From contig JAFQWS010000041.1 in NCBI GenBank assembly GCA_017407305.1, forward strand, positions 1 to 18,640: 18,640 nt of DNA, given 5' to 3'. Made by a program: the position numbers and the translations under genes. Positions within the stretch are counted from its first letter, which is position 1. Every line of letters begins with the position of its first letter. Source of the stretch: Clostridia bacterium (GTDB lineage Bacteria > Bacillota > Clostridia > Christensenellales > CAG-314). Under the pieces are notes generated by a model. That model was given only the letters and a program-made list of their open reading frames with translations, was not told the DNA's origin and made no database searches. Below are positions 1 to 7,434 of the stretch, one piece after another.

Positions 1-4
1 ATGT

Positions 5-42
5 AGCGTATATCGCAAATCCCATAAGGGATTTATATCGCT
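5..42. repeat. Imperfect palindromic element at the left edge
   Basis: AAATCCC (17-23) and GGGATTT (28-34) form a 7-bp stem around ATAA. Outer arms AGCG-T-ATAT (5-13) and ATATCGCT (35-42) extend the pairing with a small bulge, and TATCGC occurs as a direct repeat on both sides. It lies just downstream of the rRNA methyltransferase stop codon. No U-run follows on either strand, so it is not a simple terminator. It could be a dispersed palindromic repeat, but only one copy is in view. Confidence 0.45.
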
Positions 43-73
43 TTAGTTTGTCTGCCTTTGCAGACAAACTAAA
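42..73 (-). other. 14-bp hairpin covering the stop codon of the methyltransferase gene
   Basis: Positions 42-55 and 60-73 are perfectly complementary over 14 bp with a CTTT loop. The stem takes in the last codons and the TAA stop of the minus-strand gene. There is no U-tract on the minus-strand side (GCGATATA follows), so it is better read as a 3'-end stabilising or weak termination structure than as a canonical intrinsic terminator. Confidence 0.6.
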
Positions 74-1404
74 CTTTCCACGTGGTCGGTGTTGGGAAAA
101 AGGTCAAAACAACAAATTTTGGAAATGGAATAACCATCTTGGACAAACAAGCCTACGTCTCGTGCCAAGGTTGCGCTGTCACAAGACACGTACACCACGT
201 TGTTTGCACCATTTTGAGAAAACATTTTTATCACTTGAGGCGACAAACCCTTTCTAGGCGGGTCAACAACCGCAGTTGTCTTTTTTTCTTTCAATTTGCA
301 AATGACTTTTGGCAGTTGTTCCAAGACGTCTCCACAAACGTTTTGCAATCGAACAAGGTTGTTGGCAATCTTCATTTGATCTGCCGATTGTGTTGCCGAC
401 GGCTCAATTTCAAAAGCAAACGTGTCGTAACTTTCGTCATAAAGGCTGGCTGTAAGCAAACCTACACCGGAAAAGCAGTCCAACAAAACTTCCGTTTGAA
501 ACTCTTGCACAAACTCTTTCACTTTTTTATAAAGCAAATCTTTGGCTTGAGTGTTTACTTGGAAAAAACTGTCGGGATGAATAAAATACTTGATTGCGCC
601 CATTTCCGACTGAATTGCTTCAATGCCGTCAACGTGGTTGGATTTGCCCGACAAAATGACGTTGTTTCCCAACGAGTTGACGTTTTCGTACAAACCCCAT
701 TTTGCCCAGTTACGGTCAAGTTGCTTTTTCAATGGTGCATAGTCGATTGCACCACCTTTTGTTGCAACCACCGTCAACAACAATTGCCCGTCCACAAAAC
801 GTGCCACGACGTGTTTTACCAAACCACTGTTGTATTTTGAATTGTAAGGTTCTATTTTGCTTTCGTTGAAGAAATTTTGACACAAAACTGCCACCTTTTT
901 TGCCCAATCTTGACAAAGCAAACAATCGTTGTTGGGCAACGACACGACTTGGTGCGTACCTGTTTTGTACATACCCAACACAACCTTTCCCTTTTTTCCT
1001 GAAACGGGAAGGGCAATTTTGTTGCGATAACCAAATTGCAAGGGAGATGCCACGATTTCAGGCAACGGAATGTCAATACCTGCCAACTTTGCAAAATTCT
1101 TTTTGACCTTTTCTGCTTTGAATTGCAGTTGGCTTTGATAGGTTGCATTTTGCAAATTGCAACCCCCGCATTTGCCAAACACAGGACAAGGTGCTTCAAC
1201 CCTGTTTTGGGAGGGTACTTGTACTTCTTTCAAACTGGCAAAAACAACGGATTTTTTTCTGTTGACAAAATCCACCTTAGCAACAATTTGGTCGCCTGCC
1301 AAGGCATAGGGGACAAACACGGTAAAGCCTTGACATTTACCAATGCCAACACCATCCACGCCTTGTGATTCAATTGTCAAAGTGATTAAATCGTCTTGTT
1401 TCAT
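43..1404 (-). CDS. rlmD: 23S rRNA (uracil-5-)-methyltransferase, RlmD/RlmCD (TrmA superfamily)
   Basis: This cytosolic, SAM-dependent enzyme makes 5-methyluridine in 23S rRNA. The 453-residue length is normal for the family. An N-terminal TRAM-like OB domain (about 1-60) is followed by a cysteine cluster C73-x5-C79-x2-C82 plus C161 or C164, as in the 4Fe-4S site of RumA/RlmD enzymes. The methyltransferase domain shows DCFSGVGLL (SAM binding), VDPPRKGLS, the nucleophile Cys408 in VSCDSATLARD, and Glu443 in the C-terminal PNTDHVES motif. The family is certain. Whether it modifies U1939, U747 or both (RlmCD) cannot be told from sequence, and tRNA methylation (TrmA/TrmFO-like) is less likely because of the Fe-S cysteines. 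ATG at 1404 has no Shine-Dalgarno sequence. The gene has its own promoter and is not coupled to its neighbours. Confidence 0.93.
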   Translation of the reverse strand: MKQDDLITLTIESQGVDGVGIGKCQGFTVFVPYALAGDQIVAKVDFVNRKKSVVFASLKEVQVPSQNRVEAPCPVFGKCGGCNLQNATYQSQLQFKAEKVKKNFAKLAGIDIPLPEIVASPLQFGYRNKIALPVSGKKGKVVLGMYKTGTHQVVSLPNNDCLLCQDWAKKVAVLCQNFFNESKIEPYNSKYNSGLVKHVVARFVDGQLLLTVVATKGGAIDYAPLKKQLDRNWAKWGLYENVNSLGNNVILSGKSNHVDGIEAIQSEMGAIKYFIHPDSFFQVNTQAKDLLYKKVKEFVQEFQTEVLLDCFSGVGLLTASLYDESYDTFAFEIEPSATQSADQMKIANNLVRLQNVCGDVLEQLPKVICKLKEKKTTAVVDPPRKGLSPQVIKMFSQNGANNVVYVSCDSATLARDVGLFVQDGYSISKICCFDLFPNTDHVESLVCLQRQTN

Positions 1405-1413
1405 AGCTAAACG

Positions 1414-1452
1414 ATATGCAAGTTAAAAAAAATTAAAGTGTTTCTTGCATAT
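1414..1452 (-). promoter_or_regulatory. Leader hairpin and tiny upstream ORF of the methyltransferase mRNA
   Basis: ATATGCAAG (1414-1422) and CTTGCATAT (1444-1452) are perfect 9-bp arms around a 21-nt AU-rich loop. The structure lies between the predicted transcription start (about 1461) and the ATG at 1404. The upstream arm contains an ATG that opens a 5-codon frame (Met-Gln-Glu-Thr-Leu-stop), preceded by GGAT. No riboswitch class is recognised. A regulatory role is inferred only from position. Confidence 0.35.
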
Positions 1453-1467
1453 ACAAATCCAATGTAT

Positions 1468-1496
1468 ATTATACAACAACTTCTGCTTATTTGCAA
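1468..1496 (-). promoter_or_regulatory. Sigma-A-type promoter of the rRNA methyltransferase gene
   Basis: On the minus strand, TTGCAA (1496-1491) is followed by a 17-nt spacer and a perfect TATAAT (1473-1468). Predicted start is near 1461, giving a leader of about 57 nt. It lies between the RNase J terminator and the methyltransferase start, where a promoter is expected. Confidence 0.7.
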
Positions 1497-1538
1497 TAGC
1501 GATAGGGTTTTTATAAAGTAAATATTAACGATTTTTAC

Positions 1539-1571
1539 AAAAAAAACCACTCAAACTTTGTTTGAGTGGTT
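1539..1571 (-). terminator. Intrinsic terminator of the RNase J operon
   Basis: A 12-bp perfect stem (1545-1556 with 1560-1571, arm AACCACTCAAAC) has a 3-nt loop and, on the minus strand, is followed by eight U residues (1546-1539). It lies 17 nt beyond the RNase J stop codon. Confidence 0.9.
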
Positions 1572-1587
1572 TAAATATTTATATATA

Positions 1588-3297
1588 CTACATTTCCAAA
1601 ATGATTGGCAAAATCATGGGGTAGCGTTTGAGGTTGGTTTTGACATATTTTCTTACCAACTTTTGCAACGCTTGTTTCAATGCTGGGATACTGCTTTGCA
1701 ACAAAGGAGTAGCTTTCAATTGCTCACGCACCATTGATTTGATTTCATCTTGCATTTGGGTTGCCGACTCGTCTCCCAACGTGAAGCAACCACGAGAGAT
1801 AAGTTCCGGACCGGACACGATTGTTCTTGTTTCCTTGCCAATGCCAACTGCAATAATCAAAATGCCGTCTTCCGACAAGGTCAATCTGTCTTTCAAAACA
1901 AAGTCGGAAATGTCGCCGATGCCAAGTCCGTCCACAAGCACTGCGCCTGCTTCCACTTTGCCTTTGATTTTTATTCCATTGCCATCAATGGTGACACAGT
2001 CGCCCACTTCAGCCAAAACAATATTCTTTTTCTTTACGCCCATTTCTTCGGCAAGTTGAGAGTGCATTTTGAGGTGTCTATATTCGCCGTGAACAGGGAT
2101 GAAATACTTGGGCTTTACCAAAGATTGAATAAGTTTCAATTCCTCGCGACATGCGTGACCGGACGAGTGAATGGCCTCCAAACGATTGTAAATGACCTTT
2201 GCGCCCAAACGACAGAGGTTGTTGATGACGTTGTAAACGTCTCTTTCGTTGCCAGGGATTTGACTGCTGGACAACACGATTGTGTCGTTTTCGCCAATTT
2301 GAACCTTGTTAAATTCCCCCGATGCCATACGTGTAAGGCTGGACATAGGTTCACCTTGCGTACCTGTTGCCAAAATGCAAAGTTTACCATCGTCAATGCC
2401 TTCAACACGATTTATGTCCACAAATTGTGCACGGTCCACCGTCATGTAGCCAATTCTTTCGGCTGTTTCAATGGCGTTTGCCATGCTTTTGCCGGAAATT
2501 GCAATTTTGCGTTTGTGTTTGATTGCCAAATCAATAATCATACCCAAACGGTCAATGTTTGATGCAAAGGTTGCCACAATCAAACGTCTGCCCTTGTTTT
2601 CGGCAAAAATCTTGTTCATTGTGTCGGCAACTACCGATTCGGACAAGGTGTAACCTTCGTGGTCAACGTTGGTGGAATCTGCCATAAGCAACAACACACC
2701 TTGCTTGCCAAGTTCGGCAAATCTGCCAAGGTTCATTGTTTCTGAACCAATTGGGGTGTAGTCAATTTTAAAATCGCCCGTGTGCAAGATTTTTCCTGCA
2801 CCACAGCTGAGGCATACTGCCAAACTGCCTGCAACCGAGTGGGTTACGTTGATAAATTCGGCGGAAAAGTCTCCCAATTGACACATACTTCTGTCGGTAA
2901 CTTCTTTCAACGTTGCAGAGGTTATGCCGTGTTCAATAAGTTTATGTTGCAACAAACCCAACGTCAATTTTGTACCAAAAACAGGCACTTTGGGAAATTC
3001 CTTCAAAAAGAAACTGACTGCGCCAATGTGGTCTTCGTGACCGTGTGTCAAAATTAAACCTTTGATTTGTTCTTTTTTAGTCTTTAAATAACCAAAATCG
3101 GGAATTACCACGTCAATACCAGGCATATCACTGGTGGGAAAAGACAATCCGCAGTCCAAAACTACGACGCTTTTGCCGTATTCGAAAAGTGTCATATTTT
3201 TGCCAATTTCACCAACGCCACCCATAAAAACCACGTTGAGTTTTTTCTTGACGCCATCGACAATTTTGTTTGATTTTGTATTGTTTAAATTGCTCAT
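1588..3297 (-). CDS. rnj: Ribonuclease J (metallo-beta-lactamase/beta-CASP nuclease)
   Basis: RNase J is a 5'-3' exo- and endoribonuclease central to mRNA decay and rRNA maturation in Firmicutes. The zinc site THGHEDH (His85, His87, Asp89, His90) is intact, followed by VTHS, the HTGDFKID motif, LLMADSTN, the beta-CASP segment ATFASN, ATGTQGEP and VHGEYRHL. At 569 residues it is close to the usual 555. The start is ATG 3297 because GGAG (3305-3302) sits 4 nt upstream. A longer frame from a TTG at 3318 lacks such support. It is the last gene of an operon with two membrane proteins, 30 nt after the stop of the preceding one, and is followed by a strong terminator. RNase J1 versus J2 cannot be decided, but the catalytic residues predict an active enzyme. 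Confidence 0.96.
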   Translation of the reverse strand: MSNLNNTKSNKIVDGVKKKLNVVFMGGVGEIGKNMTLFEYGKSVVVLDCGLSFPTSDMPGIDVVIPDFGYLKTKKEQIKGLILTHGHEDHIGAVSFFLKEFPKVPVFGTKLTLGLLQHKLIEHGITSATLKEVTDRSMCQLGDFSAEFINVTHSVAGSLAVCLSCGAGKILHTGDFKIDYTPIGSETMNLGRFAELGKQGVLLLMADSTNVDHEGYTLSESVVADTMNKIFAENKGRRLIVATFASNIDRLGMIIDLAIKHKRKIAISGKSMANAIETAERIGYMTVDRAQFVDINRVEGIDDGKLCILATGTQGEPMSSLTRMASGEFNKVQIGENDTIVLSSSQIPGNERDVYNVINNLCRLGAKVIYNRLEAIHSSGHACREELKLIQSLVKPKYFIPVHGEYRHLKMHSQLAEEMGVKKKNIVLAEVGDCVTIDGNGIKIKGKVEAGAVLVDGLGIGDISDFVLKDRLTLSEDGILIIAVGIGKETRTIVSGPELISRGCFTLGDESATQMQDEIKSMVREQLKATPLLQSSIPALKQALQKLVRKYVKTNLKRYPMILPIILEM

Positions 3298-3327
3298 ATT
3301 ACTCCAAAAAAGCAACAACCCAAAGCG

Positions 3328-4308
3328 TTATGCATTGGGTTTGTCTTGCTCTATTTCGTTTATGCTGGGAATTTTAATTCTAACTGAGAAGTAGGGTTTT
3401 TGTTGACTTTCGAAGTACTCGACCGCTCCAATATTTTTGTTGACGTAAAAACTGACGAATGAAATTGCACCACCTAACAGCGACCACAAGGGATTTGCGC
3501 CAAGCAATGCCGTCAGAACCACCACTCCCAACGTCAACAAGGTGGAAACTCCAATTGTGGACAAATATTTTACCCACACCGAGCCAAATTGTTGGAAGAT
3601 GACGGAAAGAGCTTTTTTCAATGCTTGCATAGGTTGGAGTGCATCTACCACCATGCAAGGCAACCAGAAAGCATACAAACTTTGTCTTGTTACGTACAAA
3701 AGCAACAAGCAAACCAGCGTGACAATCAAAGAAAGTGCCGTTGCTCCACCAAAGACCGTTTCAAAGAATAAAAACAATCCCATACTGGATGCAACGATCA
3801 ATGCGTCCAACCAAATGGTCATGACAAATTGGCACACCAAAAACTTGAAAGACCAAGTAAATTTTTTGAAAAAGTACCAACTGAAAGGTCTAAAAGTGTT
3901 GCTTTCCATAAATTCGACGATTTGACACATGACGGGGACGTCACAGCAACCTATAAACATACGGTAAAGCATAAACAAAAGCAAACCAATCAAGTAACTG
4001 ACAAAGACAAGGTTGGAAAAGTTGGGAATTGCCTCAATGGCTTGCACCAATTGATTGAGCAAGGCTCTTACGTTTTCGGTAACCGTTTGGTTGGTAAGAG
4101 TGCCATGAATAAGTTCTTCAATAGTCATACCTGCAAATGCAGAAAAGTCCAACGAGTTGACAACTGCCACGACTGCATCAAAAACGTCGTGGAAAGCAAG
4201 CAAAACCAATGCCAATATACATGCAAAAACAAGCAGTTGTACCAAAACTGTTTTTAACATTGTTTGCCAATTGATGGCTGATATTTTTAACGATTTGGTG
4301 TATTTCAT
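3328..4308 (-). CDS. Uncharacterised multi-pass membrane protein
   Basis: I do not recognise the family. The 326-residue product is an integral membrane protein: hydrophobic segments lie at about 17-42 (VLVQLLVFACILALVLL), 100-118 (VSYLIGLLLFMLYR), 155-183, 190-206 (LIVTLVCLLLLYV) and two close together near 240-285, with a polar C-terminal tail. It resembles the general layout of DUF975/DUF4013-like Firmicutes membrane proteins, but I see no signature that proves this. ATG 4308 is chosen over the upstream TTG at 4320 because GGAG (4318-4315) precedes it. The start overlaps the stop of the upstream gene as ATGA, so translation is probably coupled. Partner of the preceding membrane protein is a reasonable inference. 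Confidence 0.8.
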   Translation of the reverse strand: MKYTKSLKISAINWQTMLKTVLVQLLVFACILALVLLAFHDVFDAVVAVVNSLDFSAFAGMTIEELIHGTLTNQTVTENVRALLNQLVQAIEAIPNFSNLVFVSYLIGLLLFMLYRMFIGCCDVPVMCQIVEFMESNTFRPFSWYFFKKFTWSFKFLVCQFVMTIWLDALIVASSMGLFLFFETVFGGATALSLIVTLVCLLLLYVTRQSLYAFWLPCMVVDALQPMQALKKALSVIFQQFGSVWVKYLSTIGVSTLLTLGVVVLTALLGANPLWSLLGGAISFVSFYVNKNIGAVEYFESQQKPYFSVRIKIPSINEIEQDKPNA

Positions 4309-5141
4309 CTGCTTCTCCAAATGTTTTTCTTTAAATCTTTGCGTTCTACGTCTTCAAACAAGGCGTAAATTCTTTCTGCATAAGTGGGCAAATAAATGAT
4401 CCACATCAAGAAGTACAAAGAAGAAATTACCTCTTTGAGCCCGTCGAGATAAATGGGCAAAACGTAGTAAACGACTGTTGTAAACAAATATACGTAAGTC
4501 AACGTAAAGGCAACTTTGTAGTAGTATTTGCTGACAATTTTGATGGAATAGTTGGCTGCCATATTCAAACGGAAACCTTCACATTGAATTGCAGGCAACG
4601 TGCACAAAAACAACGATGCCAACATTACGTAAGCAAGTTTTGCAACAATTTGCAACACCACCGTGATTGTCAAATTGATTACCGAATCAACAACAAAGTA
4701 GGACACCAAATATGCCAAACCTGTGGCAATCAAGGTGAAAATTTGATGAGAAAGAACGGCAATCACCACAAAAAGTGCGCACGAAGGCAACAACCTTACA
4801 CCAAACTTGTACGTTCCAGAGAAATTGTCCACTCCCAAACGCATATGTCTTTGAACGTTTGCCAAGATAAAACTCAGGGAAACGCAAGCCAATGCGCTTG
4901 CAATCAAGAACAGCCACCATCTTTCACTGAAATTGAAGAAAGAAAAATAGTTCAAAACTTCTATGTAAAGATAATCTCTCAATACAAAGTTTGGGTTGGA
5001 AAGGTAGCGAAGAAACAACGTGACGTTGCTGTGATCTACACTTGTAAAACCAAGCGCAACGGCAGGTAAAATCGCAAGCAAAACCAACTTCAAAAAGTTG
5101 CTGAAAATATATATAGGTGTTGTTTCGCGAATATTTTTCAT
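4305..5141 (-). CDS. Uncharacterised multi-pass membrane protein, first gene of the RNase J operon
   Basis: I do not recognise the family. The 278-residue product has an N-terminal hydrophobic segment (about 13-33), another near 82-105, a long hydrophobic stretch at about 125-195 (two or three helices, including TLIATGLAYLVSYFVVDSVI), and two helices near 220-265. The final stretch is charged. No enzyme motif is visible. The ATG at 5141 lies only a few nucleotides after the predicted transcription start and has no Shine-Dalgarno sequence, so the message may be leaderless. A longer TTG-start frame to 5171 would begin inside the promoter and is rejected. The downstream ATGA overlap suggests that this protein and the next are made together. 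Confidence 0.78.
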   Translation of the reverse strand: MKNIRETTPIYIFSNFLKLVLLAILPAVALGFTSVDHSNVTLFLRYLSNPNFVLRDYLYIEVLNYFSFFNFSERWWLFLIASALACVSLSFILANVQRHMRLGVDNFSGTYKFGVRLLPSCALFVVIAVLSHQIFTLIATGLAYLVSYFVVDSVINLTITVVLQIVAKLAYVMLASLFLCTLPAIQCEGFRLNMAANYSIKIVSKYYYKVAFTLTYVYLFTTVVYYVLPIYLDGLKEVISSLYFLMWIIYLPTYAERIYALFEDVERKDLKKNIWRSR

Positions 5142-5150
5142 AGTACGTTT

Positions 5151-5179
5151 ATTATATAACAATACAAGCAAATTTTCAA
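5151..5179 (-). promoter_or_regulatory. Strong sigma-A promoter of the membrane-protein/RNase J operon
   Basis: On the minus strand, TTGAAA (5179-5174) is followed by exactly 17 nt and a perfect TATAAT (5156-5151). The expected start, near 5144, is about 3 nt from the ATG at 5141. Confidence 0.8.
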
Positions 5180-5274
5180 CAATTTTTAATAAATTGATTA
5201 AATATTATACTTGTCTATGGTTGCCAAAAGTAAAATTTTCCAAACACAATTTTCCCTTTGGGGCAAATTTTGCT

Positions 5275-5314
5275 AAAAAAAAGGCTTGTTGACCAAAATT
5301 TTGGTCAACAAGCC
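5275..5314 (-). terminator. Perfect-palindrome terminator at the end of the capsid operon
   Basis: GGCTTGTTGACCAAAA (5283-5298) and TTTTGGTCAACAAGCC (5299-5314) are exact reverse complements with no spacer, a 32-bp palindrome. On the minus strand it is followed by eight U residues (5282-5275). It lies 15 nt past the stop of the last phage-type gene and insulates the RNase J operon promoter from it. Confidence 0.9.
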
Positions 5315-5329
5315 CAACACTTTTTAAAC

Positions 5330-6307
5330 CTAAATTCTATTTAAACCTTTGAGATAGGACAAAAGATAGTCGTAATATTCGCCAAAATAGTGACGCATTG
5401 AACTGTCACTTTGAATCAATTTTTGCGCTATAGACTTGGGCATTGATGCAAAATATTCTTTGGCTTTTTCCAATTTTTCTTGCATTGCCATCTTTTCTAC
5501 GCCACTTTTACCAATGGTGTTGTACATTTGCACAATTTTTTGTGCTCTTTCCACTTCGTCATTGTAGGCTTTGTTCAAAGCTTCTGCGCGTTCTTTTTGA
5601 TATTTGGTTTCCTTTTCGTCAATCGAATTGTTGTATTTTACAACTTCTTGATACTCTTTTTGAGCATCTTCCAACATCTTTTGAGCCTTTGCCACCACTT
5701 CGCTGTCGTGACTTTGTTGAAGAGCTTCCAAGGCTTGTTTTGTTTGATTTGCCAACTGCTCCAACCCTGTTGTGATGAGTTGTACCTTGTCTTGGTACTC
5801 GCCGTCAACGTCACTTGCTTTTTCGCCATACTCTTTTTGTGCGCGTTCAACTGCACTTGTTACGATACTGCTTCTGGCAACGCCTTTGCCCGTTGCATCT
5901 TCTTTGATGGCAGAGATTTCTTTTGCCAAACTGCGATTGAGTTTTTCTTTGGACTTGATCGCATCCTGCTCGGCCTCGGTCATTTTGTTTTGAAAATTGT
6001 TTTTACTTTTGGAATCGCTTTCTTCAATTGAGTGTTTGCTTGTTTGATACTTTGATTGAAGGGCCTCTTTTGCCAATTTGTACAATTCATCCTCGGTGGG
6101 CATTTCATACTCACGCTTGGTCAAACCCAAAGAGTCGGGCATTGCAACGTCCACGCTACCAATATCTGCGCTGTACTTTTTGTCAATGCCTTCCAATTCC
6201 TCTTTGAATTTGTTGAATTGTGTCAAATAAAGTTTTTCCATATCTTCACTTTTGCCAACGCCACTTTCTTCTTTGGCCTTGGAGGTGAATTGCGAAATAA
6301 TTGCCAT
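5330..6307 (-). CDS. Coiled-coil phage protein, last gene of the capsid operon
   Basis: The 325-residue protein is very rich in Lys, Glu, Gln and Ala. Long heptad-like helices run at about 70-125 and 180-275, with a more globular aromatic C-terminus (HYFGEYYDYLLSYLKG). There are no membrane segments, signal peptide or enzymatic motifs. AGGAG sits 8 nt upstream of ATG 6307, 11 nt after the preceding stop, so it belongs to the late operon. A coiled-coil protein at the tail end of a podovirus-type structural block could be a tail needle, an ejection (internal virion) protein or a fibre assembly factor. None of these is shown by a recognisable motif. Confidence 0.75.
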   Translation of the reverse strand: MAIISQFTSKAKEESGVGKSEDMEKLYLTQFNKFKEELEGIDKKYSADIGSVDVAMPDSLGLTKREYEMPTEDELYKLAKEALQSKYQTSKHSIEESDSKSKNNFQNKMTEAEQDAIKSKEKLNRSLAKEISAIKEDATGKGVARSSIVTSAVERAQKEYGEKASDVDGEYQDKVQLITTGLEQLANQTKQALEALQQSHDSEVVAKAQKMLEDAQKEYQEVVKYNNSIDEKETKYQKERAEALNKAYNDEVERAQKIVQMYNTIGKSGVEKMAMQEKLEKAKEYFASMPKSIAQKLIQSDSSMRHYFGEYYDYLLSYLKGLNRI

Positions 6308-6318
6308 GTTTGTTCTCC

Positions 6319-7434
6319 TTAAATTGAATATATAGACAACTTTTCAAATTGACTGCACAAAAGTTGATCGCTTTGTTTAAAACACACTCCGGAAAGGTAT
6401 CTTACCGGTAAAATTGCACTCTCTTCTTTGCTGGTCAAATCAAAAATTATCTTTTGGCACAGATTTTCTTTTAGTGATAGAATTTTCAATTGGTCGCCAT
6501 CCACAATTACGTCGGTTGCCGACTTTTCTTGTGTGCGCGACAAAACGGAAAAATCATACCAATTTGAACTTTCAAAAATACTTAACCTTGATGCTGACTG
6601 CACCACCAACACCTTGTGCACTTCGTTTTGAGTGCAAAACACCTTGACGGCTTTTTCATTTTGAGCAATTTCAACTAGTTGCGTTTGCAACGTCCATCCT
6701 TGATAACTTACCGTTGCACGATACACCTTGTTGCGAACAACCAAAAACAAAATCAACTGCTCGCCAACATCTGCCAATGCAAAGTGAGAAATGCTTGTAG
6801 CCAAGTATTTTTCTTGGTCCGTGGCAAGATTGCGCACAATCAACTGACCGTTTTTTAAGTAAAACAAATGCAAAATACCATCGATTGTTGCCAATTTGCA
6901 TTGAGCAATCTCTCCGTCAAGATTAATTGTGGTCGTTTGTTCGCCTTCAATATAGACGATCGGGGACAGCAATTTTCCAAAAACTGAAGCGTCGTTTAAA
7001 CAAGTGAAGGGAATTGCCTCTTTGTTTTTTTCCATAAAACTTCCCGTCAGCTGTACCGTTGCACTGCAATATGCGTTGCCCGAAACAAATCGCACCGAAT
7101 AGCAGTTGACTCCTTTTAGTGCATTTTTGATTGTGTAACAAAAGTTGGACACGTTTTGCGCTTGTTCCATATAGGTGCTATCTACGTAAACTCCGTTGAA
7201 AAAATGTTGTATTTCCAACTTTTCTTGGCAATTTGCCACCAAACAGCAGTTGACCAAAACGCTTCCTGCTTTGGAACAAGAAAAGAAAAAATCCCAACTT
7301 TCGCCTTGAATAAACTGTCCTTCTTTTTTTTGGTTGAGGGTGTTTTCTGCACTCTTTTGAGTGATTTGATAAAGATTTTGAAAGTGTTTTTCCAACTGCG
7401 TTGCCTTTAAATAGGCAACCTTGCCATAGTTCAT
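6319..7434 (-). CDS. Putative phage tail protein, beta-rich
   Basis: The 371-residue protein has no family I recognise. It is dominated by short alternating hydrophobic strands with repeated patterns such as DGILHLFYLKNGQLIVRNL and GDQLKILSLKE. Spaced every 40-50 residues from about 170 onward, these suggest a beta-propeller or similar solenoid. The N-terminal 40 residues are helical. The start ATG 7434 overlaps the stop of the propeller gene as ATGA and is preceded by GGAGG inside that gene. Position just after a tail-hub candidate suggests a tail accessory, receptor-binding or adaptor role, by inference only. Confidence 0.7.
   Translation of the reverse strand: MNYGKVAYLKATQLEKHFQNLYQITQKSAENTLNQKKEGQFIQGESWDFFFSCSKAGSVLVNCCLVANCQEKLEIQHFFNGVYVDSTYMEQAQNVSNFCYTIKNALKGVNCYSVRFVSGNAYCSATVQLTGSFMEKNKEAIPFTCLNDASVFGKLLSPIVYIEGEQTTTINLDGEIAQCKLATIDGILHLFYLKNGQLIVRNLATDQEKYLATSISHFALADVGEQLILFLVVRNKVYRATVSYQGWTLQTQLVEIAQNEKAVKVFCTQNEVHKVLVVQSASRLSIFESSNWYDFSVLSRTQEKSATDVIVDGDQLKILSLKENLCQKIIFDLTSKEESAILPVRYLSGVCFKQSDQLLCSQFEKLSIYSI

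Noticed and set aside
82..840. 252-codon plus-strand frame opposite the rRNA methyltransferase
   Set aside because: Antisense shadow of a well-conserved gene; the translation is rich in Cys, His and Phe with no domain pattern and no ribosome binding site.
1750..2562. 270-codon plus-strand frame opposite RNase J
   Set aside because: Antisense to the catalytic core of RNase J, which explains all the coding signal in the region.
3298..3318. TTG-start extension of RNase J
   Set aside because: Begins inside the intergenic gap without a ribosome binding site; ATG 3297 has GGAG just upstream, within the extension itself.
5180..5274. Possible small RNA or riboswitch between the capsid operon terminator and the membrane operon promoter
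   Set aside because: Only AT-rich sequence and a short CCC-TTT-GGG hairpin; no conserved riboswitch core is recognisable.
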